Of a stretch of DNA of 64,000 nt, positions 53,360 to 63,404 are shown piece by piece. The stretch is from Bradyrhizobium sp. CCGE-LA001 (GTDB lineage: Bacteria > Pseudomonadota > Alphaproteobacteria > Rhizobiales > Xanthobacteraceae): NCBI RefSeq assembly GCF_000296215.2, contig NZ_CP013949.1:1481501-1545500 (forward strand), given 5' to 3'. A model generated the notes under the pieces. That model searched no databases and was not told the DNA's origin. It saw only the letters and a list, made by a program, of their open reading frames with translations. A program made the position numbers and the translations under genes. Numbering within the stretch: the stretch's first letter is position 1; each line of letters opens with the position of its first letter.

Positions 53360-54343
53360 GTGAGCGAACCAATGCCCGTGCAGGCTGCCCAGGATAACGA
53401 CGCCGTCGACGCCGCCTCGACCGCGCCGCAGGCTGTCGCCGGGATCGAGGCCCCCTCGATTGCCCCCGACCATGAGACGCCGCCGAAGCCTGACCCGGTC
53501 AAGGTCGAGCCGCCGAAGATCGAGGCCAAGGGCGAATCCAAGGACGAACCAAAGGCCGAAACCAAACCCGAGCCGAAGCCCGGCAAGCTGATCGTGATGG
53601 CGCCCTCGGACCGCGCTTGGGACGGCTCTTGGGACCGCGAGGACTTTGCCCCCCATGTGAAGGCGGAGGAGCCGCGCGAGACCGGCGGCAAGCGCCGCCT
53701 GTCGGCGATGGCCGCGATGGTGGTGATTGCAGCCTGCGTCGGCGCCATCAGCGGCGCGCTTGCAACTGCCGGCGTGATGCGCTTCGCCGCCCCGGCGCAA
53801 GCGCCGGTGCAGGTCGCCGACACCAGCGCGCTCGATGCTTCGGTCGCCCGGATCGATGCCGATCTCGTCGCGCTGAAGGCCAATGTCGAGCACAGCTCGA
53901 AGACCGGCGTCAGCCAGGTCAACCGGACCAACGACCGCCTCGATAAGCTCGAGAAGGCGCAGGCCGAGCCGCTGGCCAAGATCGCCAAGCTGTCGGAGAC
54001 CGTCGACAAGCTCCGCGCCACGCCGCCGGCCGCGCCTGCCCAGGCCGCAGCCGCCGCGCCCGCCACCACCGGCTCGATCGCACCGGCCCAGGTCGCGACC
54101 GCCGCAGCTGCGCCGGCTCCAACCCCCGCCGCGCCCAAGACCGAAGTCGGCCGCCTGCCGACCATCGACGGCTGGAGGCTGCGCAACGCCTCCAACGGCG
54201 CGGCGCTGATCGAGGGCCGCGACGGCCTCTACGAGGTCTATCCCGGCGATCCCATTCCGGGCGTTGGCCGCGTCGATGCAATCCGCCGCCAGGACGGCCG
54301 CTGGGTCGTCGTCACCAGCAAGGGCCTGATCGTCGGGCGCTGA
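53360..54343 (+). CDS. Single-pass envelope protein with Ala/Pro-rich linker
   Basis: 327 residues from GTG at 53360. Layout: ~110 acidic, Pro/Lys-rich residues (KPDPVKVEPPKIEAKGESKD), a transmembrane helix (AMAAMVVIAACVGAISGALA), a coiled-coil stretch with LDKLEKAQAEPLAKIAKLSE, an Ala/Pro linker, and a C-terminal beta domain (LPTIDGWRLRNASNGAALIEG; GVGRVDAIRRQDGRWVV). The end of that domain is WVVVTSKGLIVG. No database family is recalled. A 15-codon upstream frame ends in TGA overlapping this GTG. The gene has its own terminator at 54361-54393. Confidence 0.7.
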   Translation: MSEPMPVQAAQDNDAVDAASTAPQAVAGIEAPSIAPDHETPPKPDPVKVEPPKIEAKGESKDEPKAETKPEPKPGKLIVMAPSDRAWDGSWDREDFAPHVKAEEPRETGGKRRLSAMAAMVVIAACVGAISGALATAGVMRFAAPAQAPVQVADTSALDASVARIDADLVALKANVEHSSKTGVSQVNRTNDRLDKLEKAQAEPLAKIAKLSETVDKLRATPPAAPAQAAAAAPATTGSIAPAQVATAAAAPAPTPAAPKTEVGRLPTIDGWRLRNASNGAALIEGRDGLYEVYPGDPIPGVGRVDAIRRQDGRWVVVTSKGLIVGR

Positions 54344-54360
54344 GCTATGCGACTTTCGAA

Positions 54361-54393
54361 AAGGCGCTTCACCACCGTGTGAGGCGCCTTTTT
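54361..54393 (+). terminator. Rho-independent terminator
   Basis: AAGGCGCTTCAC (54361-54372) pairs with GTGAGGCGCCTT (54379-54390) with one mismatch and a six-base loop, followed by T tract (54389-54393). It ends the gene stopping at 54343. Confidence 0.85.
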
Positions 54394-54430
54394 ACTTGAA
54401 TAGGCGTGCCTGCACGGTGTTACCTCAGGC

Positions 54431-55981
54431 ATGAGCCGCGCGCTGCGAATTCTCATTGCCGTCGCCGCATTGCTGGGCGGTATCGTTTCGCTTTCGGCGG
54501 CGGAGACCGCGCAGCTTTCGCGCGGCACGGCGATCACCGATCCCGATCTGTTGCGCCGGCTCGACCAGAGCGATGCGCTCACCATCTCACGTTTGCTGTC
54601 GCCGGAGCGGAATGCCGATGGTCCGCTCACGACGGACCTGATGTTCGCGTCGCTGCCGCAGCTTGCGCCAATTCTCCCGGCGATCGATGCGGAGCTCGAC
54701 CGCTACGTCTCCCGGTATAGGGAGACATATCCGGGCGAGACCATCGGCGTCGGCGAGGGCTTTGACGCGCAATTGTTCGATCGGGCCAATCTGACATCGC
54801 GCGACACGCGCTTCGTGCTGGTCGGCATCGTCAACCGCATGGACCGCGCCTATGTGTCGGATGAGACCTGCGGCGAGATCCGGCTGATCTACCGTCTCGC
54901 ACGTTTCGACAGCAGGCCCGATGGCGGCAAGACGGCAACGCGTCTGCCGATGACGCTCAACCTGGTGATGAAGGCGCGCGACGCGCGCCAGACGGATGCG
55001 AACGGCAAGCCGGTCAGTTGCGCCGAGATCGCGCGGCGCTGGCTCGACAATGGCGACTGGCAAGGCTTGATCGGCAGTCGCCTTTCGCCCGACGACACCA
55101 TGCTCGATCGCATCGAGACCAACATCCAGGTCTCGGTCGCGCCGAAATCGGCGCTGCACGATTTCCGCTCCGACTACCTGCTCAAGGTCTTCAAATACGA
55201 CCCTGCCACCAAACGTTTCGAGGAATCGACGCTGGAGAACCAGATCGATCGCGACCGGATCCTTGCCGACGACGCGCTGCGGCGCGACTTCCGGGACTGG
55301 TTGCTCGCGCCCGATAATCTGCGCGAGTTCGATCGCGGCACGGTGCTGCTACCGGAAAAATTTCTGGCCAAGGCCGCAGTGGTGCCGACGCCGGCCGGCG
55401 TCGATGCGTCGGCGCTGCAGCCGGAGTTCGGCATGATGCAGGGCGAAGGAGACGGGGAAGGCAGGGGCGACCCCGTCTTCACCGACAACGACGTGGTCGG
55501 CGCGCTGAAGCGGGCGGCGGCGCGCGGCATCGACATGCAGAACGTCCGCTCGGTCGCCGGCTTCCAGCGCCGTCTCAACGACGTCACCTGCGCCGGCTGT
55601 CACCAGACCCGTGGCATCGGCGGCTTCCATTTTCCAGGCGTCGATTGGCTTGCGGACAGTCCGCCGAATTCCTCCATCGTGCCGGCCTCGCCGCATTTCT
55701 TCGGCGATCAGGTGCGCCGCCGCGACATTCTGACCGCGTTCGCCGCGGGCAAACGTCCTGATTTCTCACGCGGATTTTCCAGCCGGCCGCAGACGCGCGG
55801 CAGCCGCGAGCTCGCCGGCACCGAATATCAGGACGGCTGGGGCGCGCATTGTTCCCTGCAGTATCAGGGATCGGGAACGGCGGACAAGAGTTTTACGTCA
55901 TGGAGCTGTGCTAAAGGTCTCACCTGTCAGGCTGCGGCAACCTCCAGCCGCATCGGCATGTGCTTCATCAAGACGCGTTAG
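54431..55981 (+). CDS. Exported protein with one CxxCH heme motif
   Basis: 516 residues with a signal peptide (to ~24, LSAAET). One cytochrome-c-type motif CAGCHQTRG (about residue 385) sits in the C-terminal third; the remainder is not similar to any family I recall. The segment FVLVGIVNRMDRAY and GEIRLIYRLARFD look conserved. The C-terminus is cysteine-rich (HCSLQY; SWSCAKGLTCQ; MCFIKTR), suggesting disulphides in the periplasm. Only one heme is expected. It may be a redox enzyme or a heme-bearing binding protein. A 54-residue membrane gene follows 23 bp on. Confidence 0.75.
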   Translation: MSRALRILIAVAALLGGIVSLSAAETAQLSRGTAITDPDLLRRLDQSDALTISRLLSPERNADGPLTTDLMFASLPQLAPILPAIDAELDRYVSRYRETYPGETIGVGEGFDAQLFDRANLTSRDTRFVLVGIVNRMDRAYVSDETCGEIRLIYRLARFDSRPDGGKTATRLPMTLNLVMKARDARQTDANGKPVSCAEIARRWLDNGDWQGLIGSRLSPDDTMLDRIETNIQVSVAPKSALHDFRSDYLLKVFKYDPATKRFEESTLENQIDRDRILADDALRRDFRDWLLAPDNLREFDRGTVLLPEKFLAKAAVVPTPAGVDASALQPEFGMMQGEGDGEGRGDPVFTDNDVVGALKRAAARGIDMQNVRSVAGFQRRLNDVTCAGCHQTRGIGGFHFPGVDWLADSPPNSSIVPASPHFFGDQVRRRDILTAFAAGKRPDFSRGFSSRPQTRGSRELAGTEYQDGWGAHCSLQYQGSGTADKSFTSWSCAKGLTCQAAATSSRIGMCFIKTR

Positions 55982-56004
55982 CCAACAAGCGATTTGGATG
56001 ACCT

Positions 56005-56169
56005 ATGACGGATACCGGCGAGGCTAACAAGGAGCGCAATCGCGAGATCGCGCAGAATGAAGAAGCCAAGCAGATCACCGGCAGCATTCGTGTCAGTACC
56101 TGGGCGGTCGCGGTGGTGGTCATCGTCGGCGGAATTTTGTTCACGCTGGGCTGGCTGGCGCTGCGGTGA
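56005..56169 (+). CDS. Small single-helix membrane protein, 54 residues
   Basis: A charged N-terminus (GEANKERNREIAQNEEAK) is followed by one transmembrane helix (STWAVAVVVIVGGILFTLGW) and LALR-stop. The ATG lies 23 bp after the stop of the heme-motif gene on the same strand, so they may be one transcript. The orientation is probably N-terminus in the cytoplasm. Such small proteins can help membrane enzymes, but no partner is shown. Confidence 0.6.
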   Translation: MTDTGEANKERNREIAQNEEAKQITGSIRVSTWAVAVVVIVGGILFTLGWLALR

Positions 56170-56270
56170 TCTTCTCGCTCACGGAGAGGAGATCGTTGCT
56201 GCAGTGCGGGTGACTGGGTACAGCAAGGCGTGAACCATATCCTCAGCGGCGTATGCGGCGCGCCGCGCCC

Positions 56271-57476
<1,206 letters not shown>

Positions 57477-57591
57477 CGCGGCGTTGCTCCCTCGCTCTTT
57501 TCGTTTCCCGCGCGCTGGAATTGGCGCGGGACCATCGCGGGAGCATTAGACCGATGTTTCCGCGGGATGCAACGGCGCCCGGCGCAGGGCC

Positions 57592-60591
57592 TCACTCCTC
57601 CCCCGCAAGCAATGCCGCATTGCCGCCGGCAGCCGCCGTGTTGATGGTCACGGTCTGCTCGGTGGCAAAACGCGCAAGGTAGTGCGGCCCGCCGGCCTTG
57701 GGGCCGGTTCCGGACAGGCCGTTGCCGCCGAAGGGCTGCACACCGACGACGGCGCCGATCATGTTGCGGTTGACGTAGATGTTGCCGACCTGAACGCGGT
57801 CGATGATGGCCTCGATGGTGTCGTCGATGCGTGAATGAACGCCAAGCGTGAGGCCGTAGCCGGTGCGCTCGATCGCCTGCAACACGCGCTCGAGGGTCTC
57901 GGCGCGGTAGCGCACGACATGCAGGATCGGGCCGAACACTTCCTCGGTGAGCTGGCCGGCGTCCTTGAGCTCGAAAATGTGCGGCGCGACGAAGCAGCCT
58001 TGCGGCGCGTGGCCTGCAAAGTGCAGTCGCGCCTCGCTCTTCATCCGCGCGATATGGGCGTCGAGGCGCTGCTTGGCGTCGGCGTCGATCACCGGCCCGA
58101 CATGGGTCGCGACGTCTGCGGGATCGCCGATCCTGAGCTCGCGCGCCGCGCCTGCGATCATCTCGATCATGCGGTCCGCGACATCCTCCTGCACGAACAG
58201 GAGCCGCAGCGCCGAGCAGCGCTGGCCGGCGGAGCGAAACGCCGAGGTCACGACATCGTCGGCGACCTGCTCGGGCAGCGCCGTGGCATCCGCGATCATG
58301 GCATTGATGCCGCCGGTCTCCGCGATCAGCGGCACAATCGGCCCGTCCTTGGCAGCGAGCGTTCGGTTGATCTGGCGCGCCACTTCGGTCGAACCCGTGA
58401 AGACGACCCCCGCGACATCCGCATGCGCGGTCAGCACGGCCCCGATGCGGCCGGCGCCGGTGACGAGATGCAGCGCGCTCCTGGGGATGCCCGCCTCATG
58501 CAGCAGGGCCACGGCCTCGCGCGCGATGCGCGGCGTCTGCTCGGCGGGTTTTGCCACCACGCTGTTGCCGGCCATCAGCGCTGCAGTCACCTGACCGAGG
58601 AAGATCGCCAGCGGAAAATTCCACGGCGAGATCGCGACGAACACGCCGCGCCCGCGCAGGGCGAGCGCGTTGCTTTCGCCGGTTGGGCCAGGCATGGTGG
58701 CATCGCTTCCGAACAGCTTGCGGCCGTGCGCGGCATAGTAGCGGCAGAAATCGGCGGCCTCGCGCAATTCCGACAGCGCATCGTCGAGCGTCTTACCGCC
58801 CTCAGCTTGCAAGAGCGCGATGAAATGCGCGCTGCGGCTCTCCAGGAGATGCGCGGCCTGCTCCAGTGCCGCCGCGCGCGTGGCCGCCGGCGTCCGGCTC
58901 CAGCCGGCAAATCCGGCGCGCGCGGCAATCACCGCCGCGTTGGCCTGGTCCGGCCTTGCGTCGGTAATGGGGCCGAGATCAGCCGCCTCGGCCCTGACGT
59001 CAGCGAGCAACTGGCCAAGTGCGGCACGCTCACCGAACTCCACGCCGCGCGAATTGCGCCGCTCCGGCGCAAAGAGATCGCCGGGCAGCGGAATTTTGGA
59101 ATGCGCGGCCTGTTGCGGCTTCGCGATCGCATCGGCGGGACGCTGCAACAGCGCGGGCACCGGCACGCGGTAGTCGGCCGCCTGCGCCACGAAGGATGAA
59201 TTGGCGCCGTTCTCCAGCAGCCGCCGCACCAGATAGGCGAGCAGGTCGCGATGGCTGCCGACCGGCGCATAGGTGCGATAGGCGATATCCGGGTGGTCCT
59301 TGGCAAGCTGCTCGTACAGCGCTTCGCCCATACCGTGCAGGCGCTGGAATTCGAAGCCGCCGCTCCCTCCTGCAAGCTCCAGCACGGTCGCGACCGTCAG
59401 CGCGTTGTGGGTGGCGAATTGTGGGAAGATGCGCGGCCGCAACGCCAGCAGCTGCGTCGCGCAGGCGACGAAGTTCAGATCGGTCATCGCCTTGCGCGTG
59501 AATACGGGATAGCCGTCGAGCCCGCGCTCCTGCGCGCGCTTGATCTCGGTGTCCCAATAGGCGCCCTTGACCAGCCGTACCATCAGTTTGCGGTCGTGCG
59601 CGCGGGCGAGCGCATCGACATAGTCGATCACCGCGCTGGCGCGCTTCTGATAGGCCTGGATGGCCAGGCCGAATCCGTTCCAGCCGGCAAGCGAAGGATC
59701 GGCCAGCGTTGCCGCGATCACGTCGAGCGACAGCTCCAGCCGGTCCGCTTCCTCAGCATCGACAGTGAAGTTGAGGTCATGAGCCCTCGCGCGCTGCGCG
59801 AGGTCCAGCAGCAGCGGCACCAACTCGGCCATCACGCGGTCGCGGCTGATCGCCTCGAAGCGCGGATGCAGCGCCGAGAGTTTTACGGAGATGCCCGGCC
59901 GGTCCGGGAGGGGATGGCTGCCGGCCGCCTTGCCGATGGTCTCGATCGCGCTGGCATAGGCGTCGAAATAACGCTTGGCGTCGGCGCTCGTGCGGGCGCC
60001 TTCGCCGAGCATGTCGAAGGAATAGCGCGGCTTCTGGCCGGACCGCGGCTTCCCCCGCTCCAGCGCCTGCTCGATGGTCTCGCCGAGCACGAAATGATTG
60101 CCCATCAGTCGCATCGCCTGGCGCGTGGCGGTGCGCACGGCAGGCGCCCCGAGCCGCTTCACCAGACGGCCGATGGTGCCGTCCGGCGTCTCGCCCGGCT
60201 GGATCACCCGCGCCGAGAGGCCGAGCGCCCAGGCCGAGGCGTTGACCAGGAACGCCGTGGACTTGGTCTCGTGATGGATGAAGTCGCCTTCGCCGAGCTT
60301 GTCCTCGATGAACTGGTCGGCGGTGCGCGCATCGGGCACGCGCAGCAGCGCCTCCGCCAGCACCATCAAGGCCAGCCCTTCCTTGGTGGAGAGCGCGAAC
60401 TCCCGCAGCATGTCCTCGACGCCGCCGAGCCGGTCGTCGCGCTTACGGATGGCCTCGATCAGCCGCGTCGCGGTGCGGTCGATCCGCACCTCCTGCGGCG
60501 GGCTGAGCGGCGCGGCCAGCAACAGCCGTGCGGCGATCTCGCTATCATCGGGTGCGTAGGGGGCGGAGAAGGGCGGTGGAATGTTCGGCAT
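57592..60591 (-). CDS. putA: Bifunctional proline utilisation enzyme PutA
   Basis: 999 residues, exactly the length of the well-studied minimal PutA of Bradyrhizobium japonicum. Proline dehydrogenase occupies about 90-430 (VKGAYWDTEIKRAQERGLDGYPVF; FATHNALTVATV); P5C dehydrogenase about 520-985 (FVAISPWNFPLAIFLGQV; FTGSTEVARQI; GQRCSALRLL). The nucleophile in GQRCS is Cys792, matching the known numbering. The first site oxidises proline with FAD and passes P5C/glutamate semialdehyde through a channel to the NAD site, giving glutamate. It lacks the ribbon-helix-helix repressor domain of E. coli PutA. The divergent Lrp gene is the likely regulator. Confidence 0.97.
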   Translation of the reverse strand: MPNIPPPFSAPYAPDDSEIAARLLLAAPLSPPQEVRIDRTATRLIEAIRKRDDRLGGVEDMLREFALSTKEGLALMVLAEALLRVPDARTADQFIEDKLGEGDFIHHETKSTAFLVNASAWALGLSARVIQPGETPDGTIGRLVKRLGAPAVRTATRQAMRLMGNHFVLGETIEQALERGKPRSGQKPRYSFDMLGEGARTSADAKRYFDAYASAIETIGKAAGSHPLPDRPGISVKLSALHPRFEAISRDRVMAELVPLLLDLAQRARAHDLNFTVDAEEADRLELSLDVIAATLADPSLAGWNGFGLAIQAYQKRASAVIDYVDALARAHDRKLMVRLVKGAYWDTEIKRAQERGLDGYPVFTRKAMTDLNFVACATQLLALRPRIFPQFATHNALTVATVLELAGGSGGFEFQRLHGMGEALYEQLAKDHPDIAYRTYAPVGSHRDLLAYLVRRLLENGANSSFVAQAADYRVPVPALLQRPADAIAKPQQAAHSKIPLPGDLFAPERRNSRGVEFGERAALGQLLADVRAEAADLGPITDARPDQANAAVIAARAGFAGWSRTPAATRAAALEQAAHLLESRSAHFIALLQAEGGKTLDDALSELREAADFCRYYAAHGRKLFGSDATMPGPTGESNALALRGRGVFVAISPWNFPLAIFLGQVTAALMAGNSVVAKPAEQTPRIAREAVALLHEAGIPRSALHLVTGAGRIGAVLTAHADVAGVVFTGSTEVARQINRTLAAKDGPIVPLIAETGGINAMIADATALPEQVADDVVTSAFRSAGQRCSALRLLFVQEDVADRMIEMIAGAARELRIGDPADVATHVGPVIDADAKQRLDAHIARMKSEARLHFAGHAPQGCFVAPHIFELKDAGQLTEEVFGPILHVVRYRAETLERVLQAIERTGYGLTLGVHSRIDDTIEAIIDRVQVGNIYVNRNMIGAVVGVQPFGGNGLSGTGPKAGGPHYLARFATEQTVTINTAAAGGNAALLAGEE

Positions 60592-60672
60592 GGCGTGTCC
60601 TGTGGCTGAAATCCAGGATAAAGCGCACGGTACCGCAGTTCGATAGACAATTTAGTCGATTTGCCTTAGGAA

Positions 60673-61167
60673 ATGAAGATCGTTACCCATCCAGCCTTAC
60701 AAGATATGGAACTGGACCGAATCGACCGGAAAATCCTCGCGATTTTGCAGGAGGATGGCCGCATCGCCAATGTCGAGCTCGCCGAGCGCATCGGGCTCTC
60801 GCCGACGTCGATCGGCGAGCGGCTGAAACGCCTGCAACGCGAGGGCTTCGTCGAAGGCTACGGTGCGCGGCTCAATCCGCACCGACTTGGCCTCGGCCTC
60901 TTGGTGTTCGTCGAGGTGCTGCTGGACAAGACCACGCCCGACAATTTCGAGCGTTTTGCGCGCGCCGTGAAACTCGCGCCCGAGGTGCTGGAGTGTCACA
61001 TGGTTGCCGGCAGCTTCGACTATCTTGTGAAGGCGCGGCTGGCCGACATGACCGCCTATCGACGATTCCTCGGCGAGACCCTGCTGTCGATGCCGGGCGT
61101 GCGCGAGACGCGAACCTATGCGGTGATGGAGGAGATCAAGCGCGACGCACCGTTGCCGGTGGGTTGA
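60673..61167 (+). CDS. Lrp/AsnC family regulator (PutR-like)
   Basis: 164 residues. Helix-turn-helix at the N-terminus (DRKILAILQEDGRIANVELA; IGLSPTSIGERLKRLQREG) and an RAM ligand domain (LLVFVEVLLDKTTPDNFERF; VAGSFDYLVKARLADMTAY). Divergent from putA across 81 bp, it is the expected proline-responsive activator of putA as in other alphaproteobacteria. Starts at 60673 and 60706 (MELDRIDRKIL) both fit; the region between them adds a short tail and the upstream one has AGGA close by. The short intergenic space must hold both promoters and its binding sites. Confidence 0.87.
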   Translation: MKIVTHPALQDMELDRIDRKILAILQEDGRIANVELAERIGLSPTSIGERLKRLQREGFVEGYGARLNPHRLGLGLLVFVEVLLDKTTPDNFERFARAVKLAPEVLECHMVAGSFDYLVKARLADMTAYRRFLGETLLSMPGVRETRTYAVMEEIKRDAPLPVG

Positions 61168-61298
61168 CGAAGTGCCGTCGCGATTGTCATTGCTGTGGCG
61201 TTGAAGAGCGGTCCTTCGAGGAAAAAATAGCTATCCTTGTGCAAACGCAACGCCTGTCGTCGAATGCACTGGCCGTCTTCTAAAATTTTTTGGCCCGG

Positions 61299-61318
61299 CT
61301 CCCGGATCGATCCGGGAG
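61299..61318 (-). terminator. Perfect 20-bp palindrome after cspA
   Basis: CTCCCGGATC/GATCCGGGAG (61299-61318) lies 20 bp after the cold-shock stop. The T-rich run on the minus strand starts only about 14 bases later, so it is a weak candidate for termination. Confidence 0.4.
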
Positions 61319-61338
61319 GCAGCTAAAGGCTGGCGGGC

Positions 61339-61539
61339 TTATACTTTGAGGTTCTCTGCGGAGGTTTTGCCCCGGTTTGCGATCTCTTCGTATTCCACCG
61401 TCTGTCCCTCGTTCAGCGTGGACAAACCGGCTTTCTGCACTGCCGAGATATGCACGAACACATCCTTGCCACCCGACGCAGGCTGGATAAATCCATAACC
61501 CTTCGTCGGGTTGAACCACTTGACCGTACCTTTAGCCAT
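61339..61539 (-). CDS. Cold-shock protein (CspA family)
   Basis: 66 residues, single cold-shock domain: MAKGTVKWFNPTKGYGFIQP with RNP1 (KGYGFIQ) and VFVHISAV as RNP2. It binds single-stranded RNA or DNA and opens secondary structure, keeping translation going in the cold or in stationary phase. The ATG at 61537-61539 has GGAGAAG seven bases before it; the longer frame upstream is arginine-rich shadow. The 207 bp to the SorB stop could hold the long structured 5' leader known for csp messages, which I cannot confirm by reading. Confidence 0.93.
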   Translation of the reverse strand: MAKGTVKWFNPTKGYGFIQPASGGKDVFVHISAVQKAGLSTLNEGQTVEYEEIANRGKTSAENLKV

Positions 61540-61746
61540 CACGACTTCTCCGCGGGTCTTCCTCCGAGATCTCGAACCGCCAGTCCCCGCCAACCGGCCG
61601 GTTCGGTCCTAACAGGATACGCGGAATGTGGCAGGCTTGGTAGCTCAAACCACATCGGCCTTTCGCCGAATTCCGCTCAACTTCGCAGCGTTTTTGCCGG
61701 TTTTGCCCGTTTCGCGGTCAATTGACTGCGGGTGTCGTACCCTCCG

Positions 61747-62055
61747 TCAATAAGTCGCGGCCAGGTAGTCGACGATCTTGCCGACATCAGCATCGTCGAT
61801 CGGTGCGCCATAGACCTTGATCATCTTGGTCACCTCGGCCTGCCAGAAGGCCTCCTTGTCCTTCATCGCTGGCTGTGTGGCGATGTAGTCGGACGAATGG
61901 CAGGCGCTGCAATTGCCCTGCACGATCTCGAGATTGGGCCCGGGCTTGAAGGCGGCCACCTCGTCGGGGGTCTTGTAATTGATCGGCGCCGCAAGCGCCG
62001 CCTCTACCGCGGCAGCAAGGGCGAGGGGCACGGTGAGGAGAACGGTGCGCTGCAT
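61747..62055 (-). CDS. sorB: Sulfite dehydrogenase cytochrome c subunit (SorB-like)
   Basis: 102 residues with a signal peptide (to AALAAP) and one heme motif, CSACH, at about residue 50 (EIVQGNCSACHSSDY); a methionine further on (PAMKDKEAF) may be the other ligand. It accepts electrons from the molybdenum subunit encoded 12 bp upstream on the same strand. The ATG at 62055 is preferred to 62061 because GGAGA lies seven bases before it. Its small size fits SorB of Starkeya-type sulfite dehydrogenase, where the pair is a heterodimer. Confidence 0.85.
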   Translation of the reverse strand: MQRTVLLTVPLALAAAVEAALAAPINYKTPDEVAAFKPGPNLEIVQGNCSACHSSDYIATQPAMKDKEAFWQAEVTKMIKVYGAPIDDADVGKIVDYLAATY

Positions 62056-62067
62056 GATCATTCTCCT

Positions 62068-63267
62068 TTAGGCCACCGTCACGCGGACCGCTTCGACGAC
62101 ATTGCGTAGATAACCCGCCGGGTTCCAGCGCGGCGTGTCGGGCTGGGTCTCGCCGCCATTGCCGGTGGCGCGGACCTTGAGCTCAACGCTGCCGGCCGCG
62201 AGCTTCACCGGCAGCTTCCATTCGCGGAACGCATATTTGCCGAGATCCTTGCCGAGCTTGGCGCTGGCCCAGGTCTTGCCGCCGTCGGCGGAGACCTCGA
62301 CCTCCTTGATGCCCTTGCCGCCGTCGAAGGCGATGCCGCGCAGGGTGGTGCGGCCGGCCTTGAGCTTGGCGCCGCCGGGGACATTGGTGATGAAGGAGCG
62401 GATCGTAAAGCGGTTGATCGGAATCGTCGCCTTCGGCGCGGTGCCGGGCTCGACCGCGTTGTTGGGCGTGTCGGGAATACGGTAGGCCGATTTCATCCAG
62501 AAGCCGTCATAGACGTTGTCGATGACCGTGATCTCGTTGAGGTGCTTGACCCAGTAGGTGCCGTAATAGCCAGGCACGATCAGCCGCAACGGGAAGCCGT
62601 TGAGGAACGGCAGATCCTCGCCGTTCATGCCATAGGCCAGCATCACCTCGCCGTCGGCGGCATGATCGAGATCGAGCGCCTTGACGAAGTCGGGTGTCTT
62701 GTCGCTGACGGGGCCGTCCATGCCGTTGAAGGTGACCTGCTTGGCGCCGGCCTGCACGCCGGCCATCTCCAGCACCGCCTTCAGCGGTACGCCGCGCCAG
62801 CGCGCACAGCCCATGGCGCCGTTGGCGAGCTGCCCGCCAGCGACGCGCGGCTCGAAGAAGCCGCGGCTGTTGCCGGAGCACTGATTGACGGCGACGATCT
62901 CGGTCGCCTTCATCTTCCTGATGTCCTTCAGCGACAATTTCAGCGGCTTGTCGACCTTGCCCTTGACCTCGAGCGTGAACGTGTCGGGATCGAGATTGTA
63001 GGGCAGGTCCGAGAGGTGATAGCGCACGAAGAACGCATTGTTCGGCGTGATCGGGCCATCGTTGAACACCGCAAACGGCGTTTCGAGCTGCGGCGGGCGG
63101 CTGGTCAGGCCGATCATCGGCCGCTTCTGCGGATATTTCACCAGCGGCCGCTCGCCATTGGCAAAGGGCAGTGTGAGGTTGTCGAGCGCCAGCGCTTTGG
63201 TGGAGCTCAGTGCGGCCGCCATGGCGGCAAGGCCCGCTCCTCTGAGCAGGTCGCGTCGATCGAACAT
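62068..63267 (-). CDS. sorA: Sulfite dehydrogenase molybdenum subunit (SorA-like)
   Basis: 399 residues. A twin-arginine signal (DRRDLLRGAGLAAMAAAL) directs folded, cofactor-loaded protein to the periplasm. The molybdopterin domain has VNQCSGNSRGFFEPRV with the Mo-ligating cysteine, GGQLANGAMGCARWRGVPL, and the C-terminal dimer domain with GIAFDGGKGIKEVEVSADGG. It oxidises sulfite to sulfate and feeds electrons to SorB and then cytochrome c. The genes form sorAB, with no sulfur-oxidation (sox) genes near. The start has GGAGGAG upstream (63275-63281 region). Confidence 0.88.
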   Translation of the reverse strand: MFDRRDLLRGAGLAAMAAALSSTKALALDNLTLPFANGERPLVKYPQKRPMIGLTSRPPQLETPFAVFNDGPITPNNAFFVRYHLSDLPYNLDPDTFTLEVKGKVDKPLKLSLKDIRKMKATEIVAVNQCSGNSRGFFEPRVAGGQLANGAMGCARWRGVPLKAVLEMAGVQAGAKQVTFNGMDGPVSDKTPDFVKALDLDHAADGEVMLAYGMNGEDLPFLNGFPLRLIVPGYYGTYWVKHLNEITVIDNVYDGFWMKSAYRIPDTPNNAVEPGTAPKATIPINRFTIRSFITNVPGGAKLKAGRTTLRGIAFDGGKGIKEVEVSADGGKTWASAKLGKDLGKYAFREWKLPVKLAAGSVELKVRATGNGGETQPDTPRWNPAGYLRNVVEAVRVTVA

Positions 63268-63404
63268 TCTTTTCTCCTCCCGGAGCTTTTCGTTGGACCG
63301 GCGGTCATCACCACGATCCTGCGCTCATCTGTCGCAACGATCTGGATGAAGTCAATTCGTGCTTTCGCAGCGAGCCCATGCCGCTGCGTTGCAGCAGGCC
63401 GGTG

